Shown here: positions 59,459 through 64,000 of the stretch, piece after piece
Position numbering within the stretch: the stretch's first letter is position 1
How the letters are laid out: every line of letters begins with the position of its first letter
Assembly: GCA_020086605.1 (NCBI GenBank)
Contig: JACBWW010000039.1
Span: 3,122,807 to 3,186,806 of the forward strand
DNA from: Lanius collurio
Lineage: Eukaryota > Chordata > Aves > Passeriformes > Laniidae
Reading direction: 5' to 3'
DNA: 64,000 nucleotides
Program-made: the position numbers and the translations under genes
Notes under the pieces: model-generated
What the model was told of the DNA's origin: nothing
Seen by the model: only the letters and a program-made list of their open reading frames with translations
Database searches by the model: none

Positions 59459-60160
59459 GTAAGTGTGTGTCCTCCTGCTCTCCCACCCTGTGTACGTGTG
59501 CGTGTCCCCGTGTGACTGTGCATGTTCTGGCACTTCCATCTTGTCTTGTCCCAGTGGTGGTTCTGTTCGGAGGCTGGTCCTTCCTGCTGGTGACACTGAG
59601 ATGCTGCGGCCAGCTCCCTCCTCGCAGCCAGGGAGAGTAGGGCTGGGGAGCAGGAAGGAACCTGCCTGCTTCATTGCTCTCTCCTGGCTGCAGGGCTGTG
59701 CTCCAAGGCAGGGTGGTGGGTTCGCAGTCCATGATGATCCCCCCTTCTCAGTGCCTGCTACAGGAAGCAATGGCCAGAGGCCAGGTCTGTAGCATAGATG
59801 GCTCCTGGAGCCCAAGCCTGTACAAGAGCATGGGATCCATCTGCAATAGATGCTCCCTTTGTCCCCAGAAAGTCCTCTAAGTACCTGCAGGGAGGACACT
59901 ACATCCCAGTGGGCTGGGAGCCTGCAGCCGTGGGGGAGGGAAAGAGAAGGCTTGACTCAGAGCTGGGACATGAATAATTAAAGTGGCTCAAGGGCTCATA
60001 ACTGCATGCCCGTCATGCTTCACATCCGTGGGTGGAGTGATGGGGACAGCCTGGAGTGTCCCCAGAGCTGTGGGAGGCTGAAGGGGCAGGAGCCAGCTCC
60101 TCACAGCTGCAGAGGGGCTGGAGAGCTGCTGCAGGTGCTCACCTACTGACTCTGTTGCAG
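59459..60160 (+). other. DLG3: DLG3 intron after I2
   Basis: A 702-base intron with consensus GT-AG ends; no further feature seen. Confidence 0.8.
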
Positions 60161-60211
60161 AAGGACAAGAGGACACCATCCTGTCATACGAGCCAGTGAC
60201 ACGGCAAGAAA
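60161..60211 (+). CDS. DLG3: DLG3 exon: end of HOOK
   Basis: A 51-nt exon, phase 1 to 1, from ctctgttgcag to gcaagaa/gtaagt. It encodes GQEDTILSYEPVTRQE after a shared Lys codon (or Gln after the I3-like exon). All upstream alternatives join it in frame. Confidence 0.96.
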
Positions 60212-60995
60212 GTAAGTCCTGAGCTGAACTGCCCCGTGCCCGCTCCGGTGTGGCCATCTGTGTCCCCAGCACAGTCAGGGTGTCTGGTGCACCCTCCCCT
60301 CCTGCCCCACCAGCACGGCATGGGGTGGATGCAAGTGGAGTCTCGTGTGTTGCGTGCAGCAGGGGAGCCAGGTGTGCACGGCTTTCCCTGGCCTCGACTG
60401 CCCCGTTTCAATCAACAGAAAAGATTTGTGTCATGGTCTGCAAGACCAAGGGAGAGATGCAGAGCTAAAACTGAGCTGGGCTTTAGTCCTCAGCTGAGGA
60501 CAAGATTATCCCTTCCTGCCTCAGACCAGGTCCCTGCTGCAGAGCAACCGTCCCCCAGCCCTCAGCCTTTAACCCTGCTTGATGCTCAGTCCCTGCAGAC
60601 CCTTTTGCAGGCTGAATAGTCCCAGCCTCGGTGGTCTGTCCTTGCCAGAAGCTGGATCTGACTCTTAGGCTCCCGTCACTCCCCCAGCTCCGTGGCATCC
60701 TCGCCCAGCTGTCCTGGCTCCTGCCCCAAGCAAGGGAGCAGCTTTGCTGATCCGCGACCCTGGAGACCTGCAGAACCTCCCCCGGGGCCACGCAGATGGT
60801 TTGGGTCAGATGGGAAGGACATGTTGACCGTGACCAGGAGGAGATAAACTCGCACGGAGGAGGCACCTTTGGGTGCCCATGTGAGCAAGAGCACCCACTG
60901 CCAGCAGGGAGAGGGGCAGGTCAATGCCAAAAGTGGCAGTAGGGTCAGCTGCCCGCAGCACATGTGGGGCCTCAGGTTGTGGCTCTTGTTCGCAG
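60212..60995 (+). other. DLG3: DLG3 intron before GK
   Basis: A 784-base intron; no exon, RNA gene or repeat recognised. Confidence 0.8.
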
Positions 60996-61097
60996 TTCAC
61001 TATGCGAGGCCAGTGATCATCCTGGGGCCGACAAAGGACCGAATTAACGATGACCTCATCTCTGAATTCCCACACAAGTTTGGTTCCTGCGTGCCCC
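60996..61097 (+). CDS. DLG3: DLG3 exon: GK domain, start
   Basis: A 102-nt exon, phase 1 to 1, from cttgttcgcag to gtgcccc/gtaagt. It encodes [20 protein letters not shown] and then [14 protein letters not shown]. The loop [10 protein letters not shown] stands where active guanylate kinases have a GxxGxGKS/T P-loop. The phosphate-binding Lys-Ser pair is absent, so the domain is a catalytically dead, protein-binding GK, as in all DLG proteins. The Thr in GPTKDRI differs from the Met usual in mammals. Confidence 0.96.
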
Positions 61098-61242
61098 GTA
61101 AGTCCCAGCCGGCACTCAGTGCCCTTGCAGGGGGGAGGGGAGAGCGGTGGTGGGGAGGGGGCCGGGAGCACAGGTGGGTTTCCTCCCTCCCGGTTTCTCG
61201 TGCGTCACTTTGGGTTCACTCTTGATGCCCGCTCTGCTGCAG

Positions 61243-61415
61243 ACACCACCCGGCCCCGGCGCGAGAACGAGGTGGACGGACAGGACTACCACTTTGTCGT
61301 GTCCCGGGAACAGATGGAGAAGGACATCCAGGACAACAAGTTCATAGAGGCTGGGCAGTTCAATGACAATCTCTATGGGACCAGCATTCAGTCAGTGCGA
61401 GCAGTGGCAGAGAGG
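61243..61415 (+). CDS. DLG3: DLG3 exon: GK domain, GMP-binding-like region
   Basis: A 173-nt exon, phase 1 to 0, from gctctgctgcag to gagagg/gtgagt. It encodes [20 protein letters not shown], then [20 protein letters not shown] and [14 protein letters not shown]. The TTRxxRxxEVDGxDYHF motif is the former GMP-binding region. It now forms the phospho-peptide pocket used by GKAP/SAPAP and LGN-type partners. Confidence 0.97.
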
Positions 61416-61977
61416 GTGAGTGTCTGGTGATTCCTGGGACCGGGATGCATCCAGTCTGAACCCACACGCATTCAGCAGTTCCCCTCCTTTCCCTGTGGTG
61501 TTAATGGAGGGCTGTAACCACATTAAGCAAGAATGGCACAAGCCTCTCCTCCCTCCAGAGTCCTGCCAAGCCGTGTGCCTGCTTTTCTCAGCTGTGTTAC
61601 TCTACCTCAGCATGGTACCTCTGTCATCCAAACTCCACCCAAAACCTTGGCACTGGTGGTGGCCCAGCCTTGTGCTTGGGAGCTCACAAGACAAAGATAC
61701 CAGGGTGCCCTCAAAGCAGTAGCGTTCCTCTGGAGGAGTCCTGGAGCTACCCAGGGCTTGTAAATAGTTTCACATGTCCAGACAAAGGTTCGGTCCCTTT
61801 GCATTGCTGCTGTCCTGCCCTGAGCAGCAGTGAGGCCACTGGGAGCTGGCTTGTGTCTCAGGACTGGGGTTTCATTTCTGTGGCTCCTCCCATTTTAGGC
61901 ACATCTGTATGAGCAAGCTGCTTCCCACACGGAGTAGACTGTGTGGGTAGATCTGATCCTGATTGTCTCCTTTCCAG
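61416..61977 (+). other. DLG3: DLG3 intron within GK
   Basis: A 562-base intron with consensus ends; nothing else recognised. Confidence 0.85.
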
Positions 61978-62087
61978 GGGAAGCACTGCATCCTGGATGT
62001 GTCTGGCAATGCTATCAAGAGGTTGCGACAAGCACAACTTTATCCCATTGCCATTTTCATCAAACCAAAATCCATTGAAGCCCTCAT
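61978..62087 (+). CDS. DLG3: DLG3 exon: GK domain, middle
   Basis: A 110-nt exon, phase 0 to 2, from tctcctttccag to gccctcat/gtaagt. It encodes [20 protein letters not shown] followed by [16 protein letters not shown]; the final Met codon is split with the next exon. Arg in KRLRQAQ replaces Gln of the mammalian protein, a conservative difference. Confidence 0.97.
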
Positions 62088-62643
62088 GTAAGTGCAGCAC
62101 TGTGTTCTTTGCCTCTCCAGCTGCTTGTCCTGCTGCTCCTGGCCCTGGGTAGTGCAGGCTGGAAGGGATGTGAGAGCTGAGCTTGCAACTCTTCTGAGCA
62201 GCAGCAGCAGAGAATATTTTCTGTGAGGAGATTTCAACAGCTTGAGACTGCCCCTGAGATCAGAAGAAATTCTGCTGGCACCAAGGGGCCTTGGAAAACC
62301 CCTTCACAAGTCAGAAGGGGTCAAATGGCTTATTTCTATGTGTTATGAAGATGAGAAAACTTAGGCAAGCAGGGGAACTTCTGCAGTGATCTCACAAATT
62401 TAGGGAATTGTCTGAATTCACTTCCATGCTATGCTGAAGGGAGATGGGGTAGGTGGCAATGGGAAGAACTGGTAGAGATGAAGTGCCTGTGGGGAAGGGC
62501 TCTGCCTTTGAGAGCTGGGCCCTGCACAGCTTCCATTCCTGTGAGCAGAGGATTCCCAGGCACCCTGGCTCTGTGGGCTATTTTTGCTTCTGTTCATTGC
62601 TAAGAAAAAGAGCTAAAAAGTTTCTCCCTTTTGTGTGTGGCAG
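62088..62643 (+). other. DLG3: DLG3 intron within GK
   Basis: A 556-base intron with consensus ends; nothing else recognised. Confidence 0.85.
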
Positions 62644-62735
62644 GGAGATGAACCGGAGACAGACGTATGAACAGGCCAACAAGGTCTTTGACAAAGCCAT
62701 GAAACTTGAGCAAGAGTTTGGAGAATATTTTACAG
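62644..62735 (+). CDS. DLG3: DLG3 exon: GK domain, late part (last exon in window)
   Basis: A 92-nt exon, phase 2 to 1, from tgtgtggcag to tttacag/gtgagt. It encodes EMNRRQTYEQANKVFDKAMK followed by LEQEFGEYFT, a helix near the C-terminal side of the GK fold. About 35 more residues ending the protein should follow; they are not in the remaining 1,265 bases. Confidence 0.97.
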
Positions 62736-64000
62736 GTGAGTGTCCTGAGCAGGCTTGTATCTGATTTACTTCATTTTTCCATCTGACAGCTGTGACCTCT
62801 CTACCAGCACTGTCCTACTGCAGGGTCATGGGAAAACATCCAGCTTCATCAAAGCAAAAAACAAATGGCACTTTGCCAGGAGGGCTCTGCAAGGGGACTG
62901 CTCCAAGATCAGTGGATAGGAGTAAACCAGTCGTAGAGGAGAAGACAAGTTGTCAGGCAGGATTTTCTGAGTTTGTGCAAGCTTATTGCCAATTTCAACA
63001 ATAATAAAAAGTCTAAAAATCCCCGGGCAGGGGAAGCACAGGGTTTCAAGGTGCAACAAGTCTTCAGGAAGTAAACTCCCTGCATGGGAGAAAAGGGGGA
63101 GTATTTTCAAAAAGAGAAATTTCTAAAGGGGATAAATAAAAAATCAGTGACCTAAATGGTGGAGACAGTCCTGAGTTATTACAAAATATCTACCAAAAAA
63201 AGACTGGAAGTTTGGCTTGCTTCCTAACTAGTCTCTGCTGAAGAGCCAGTCAGGAGTTGCTGACACTTTGTGGCTGCTGAGATGAGCTGCTCATGACACA
63301 GGCATCGTTGTGCATTAAGGAACTAATGTTTGTAATATGATTAATTCTGGAAAACCACAGGCAGGTGAAGAGGCAGAGAAACTGGTCTTCCATCTTTTCT
63401 CCAGTGTAGTAGCTGTTTCTTGTTAAGACAAGGAGTGATAATTTTACCAAACACTGTATTACCCATCTAAAAGCTACTGGGAAAAACCCCAAGCAGGATG
63501 TTTTCTAAAAATTGATTTCAGCTGGGCAAATGTTTGGGTACAAACAGGGTGAGCTTTCCCCAGACCTCCAGCTGGGCAGCCGTTCCAGAGCTGCTGACTG
63601 TTCTTCCAGGAAGATCTGCCACAGTTTTGCAGGCCCTCAATATGCCACTGTGCACTTGGAGGGTGAGTTTGATGTTGGCCTGGGAAAGGAATGCTGTTGG
63701 CTGAAATGTGTTCAAAGAACTGGGTAATGCACAGAGAGACGGTCACAGTCACAGGTTCTGTGCCAGCAGTTTAGCACAGAGATGCTGTAGGATGATCTTG
63801 GCTGGGTTACAGAGGCAGGCTGGATTACCAGAAATCTTTGGCCCTTCCTGTGATGTAAGAAGCAGTGAAATGCCTCGTGCTGTGTCTGTGCTAAGCAGCA
63901 GGACTGGGCAGGAGTTGCTGCTGGAGAGTGGCCGCACGCTGGCCACTGACAGCGCTGCCTTCCCACCCCGCAGCAGAGGAAGCAGCGAACACGAGGAGCC
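62736..64000 (+). other. DLG3: Start of the last DLG3 intron
   Basis: No sequence matching the expected C-terminal exon is present before 64,000, so the intron or introns continue beyond the window. An acceptor-like caccccgcag occurs at about 63,964-63,973, but the following bases do not encode the DLG C-terminus. Confidence 0.7.

Larger units (their letters stand above)
17787..64000 (+). other. DLG3: DLG3 (SAP102) gene, coding span, 3' end cut by the window
   Basis: DLG3 encodes synapse-associated protein 102, a MAGUK scaffold that binds C-terminal tails of NMDA-receptor GluN2 subunits and other partners through PDZ domains and delivers or anchors them at the postsynaptic membrane. Its SH3-HOOK-GK module binds GKAP/SAPAP-type proteins. 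Paralog assignment rests on the Cys/His-rich N-terminus starting MHKHHHCCKCPECYEV, which is SAP102-specific, unlike the palmitoylated ends of PSD-95 and PSD-93. The visible exons without optional cassettes total 2,057 nt, about 686 codons. Adding one PDZ3 segment and a roughly 35-residue C-terminus gives close to the about 817 residues known for the mammalian protein. PDZ3 is missing in an assembly gap and the final exon lies past 64,000. No disabling frameshift or stop is seen in any exon. Confidence 0.96.

Noticed and set aside
63964..64000. Acceptor-like caccccgcag at the window edge as the start of the last DLG3 exon
   Set aside because: The following bases do not encode the expected DLG3 C-terminal peptide in the required phase.
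1..64000. Prokaryotic-type features (operons, CRISPR arrays, insertion sequences, riboswitches) and tRNA/rRNA genes
   Set aside because: The window is vertebrate nuclear DNA; no spaced direct-repeat array, tRNA cloverleaf or rRNA motif was seen.

Overview
The window is nuclear DNA from a vertebrate, most likely a bird. A CR1 LINE 3' end lies at about 36.08-36.69 kb, and an older reversed CR1-like relic is possible at about 5.59-5.87 kb. Genes have compact GT-AG introns, CpG-island promoters and long GC-rich stretches. The species cannot be named from sequence alone. No prokaryotic, plasmid or viral gene system is visible. Most open frames in the window are chance frames in GC-rich non-coding DNA.

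The main content is one gene on the plus strand: DLG3 (SAP102/NE-Dlg), a membrane-associated guanylate kinase (MAGUK) scaffold of excitatory synapses and epithelial junctions. Eighteen constitutive or alternative exons can be placed to the base from codon phase and splice sites, plus one mutually exclusive partner exon. They run from the start codon in a CpG island (17,787) to the second-to-last part of the guanylate-kinase domain (62,735). In order they encode the SAP102-type Cys/His-rich N-terminus, an 18-residue N-terminal cassette (I1), PDZ1, PDZ2, the PDZ2-PDZ3 linker, [PDZ3 absent], the PDZ3-SH3 linker, SH3, the HOOK region with a pair of mutually exclusive exons and a 14-residue cassette (I2), and the GK-like domain. 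The last C-terminal exon lies beyond 64,000. PDZ3 is not found in any frame between 42,676 and 51,394. That intron contains a 353-base assembly gap (46,015-46,367) next to very GC-rich sequence, so the PDZ3 exons are most simply in the gap.

Layout: 1-2,208 AT-rich intergenic or intronic DNA, possibly with transposon relics; 2,209-4,690 a candidate 3' end of an unidentified plus-strand gene (three phase-compatible exons, stop codon, AATAAA); 4.7-11.5 kb no recognisable gene; 11.54-11.96 kb an orphan CpG island with promoter motifs; 12-17 kb nothing recognisable; 17.06-18.26 kb the DLG3 CpG island, 5' UTR and exon 1; 18.1-30.9 kb a long first intron with a 73-bp direct duplication and a second CpG island carrying a (CCCGT)n array; 30.9-42.7 kb I1 to the PDZ2 linker; 42.7-51.4 kb a large intron with a minisatellite, the assembly gap and a third internal CpG island; 51.4-62.7 kb SH3-HOOK-GK exons; 62.7-64.0 kb the start of the last intron.

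The most useful observations concern DLG3 isoform architecture. All three alternative elements (I1, I2 and the 4.1-binding-type I3-like exon) are intact and phase-compatible. Two CpG islands inside the gene are placed where they could drive N-terminally truncated scaffolds.
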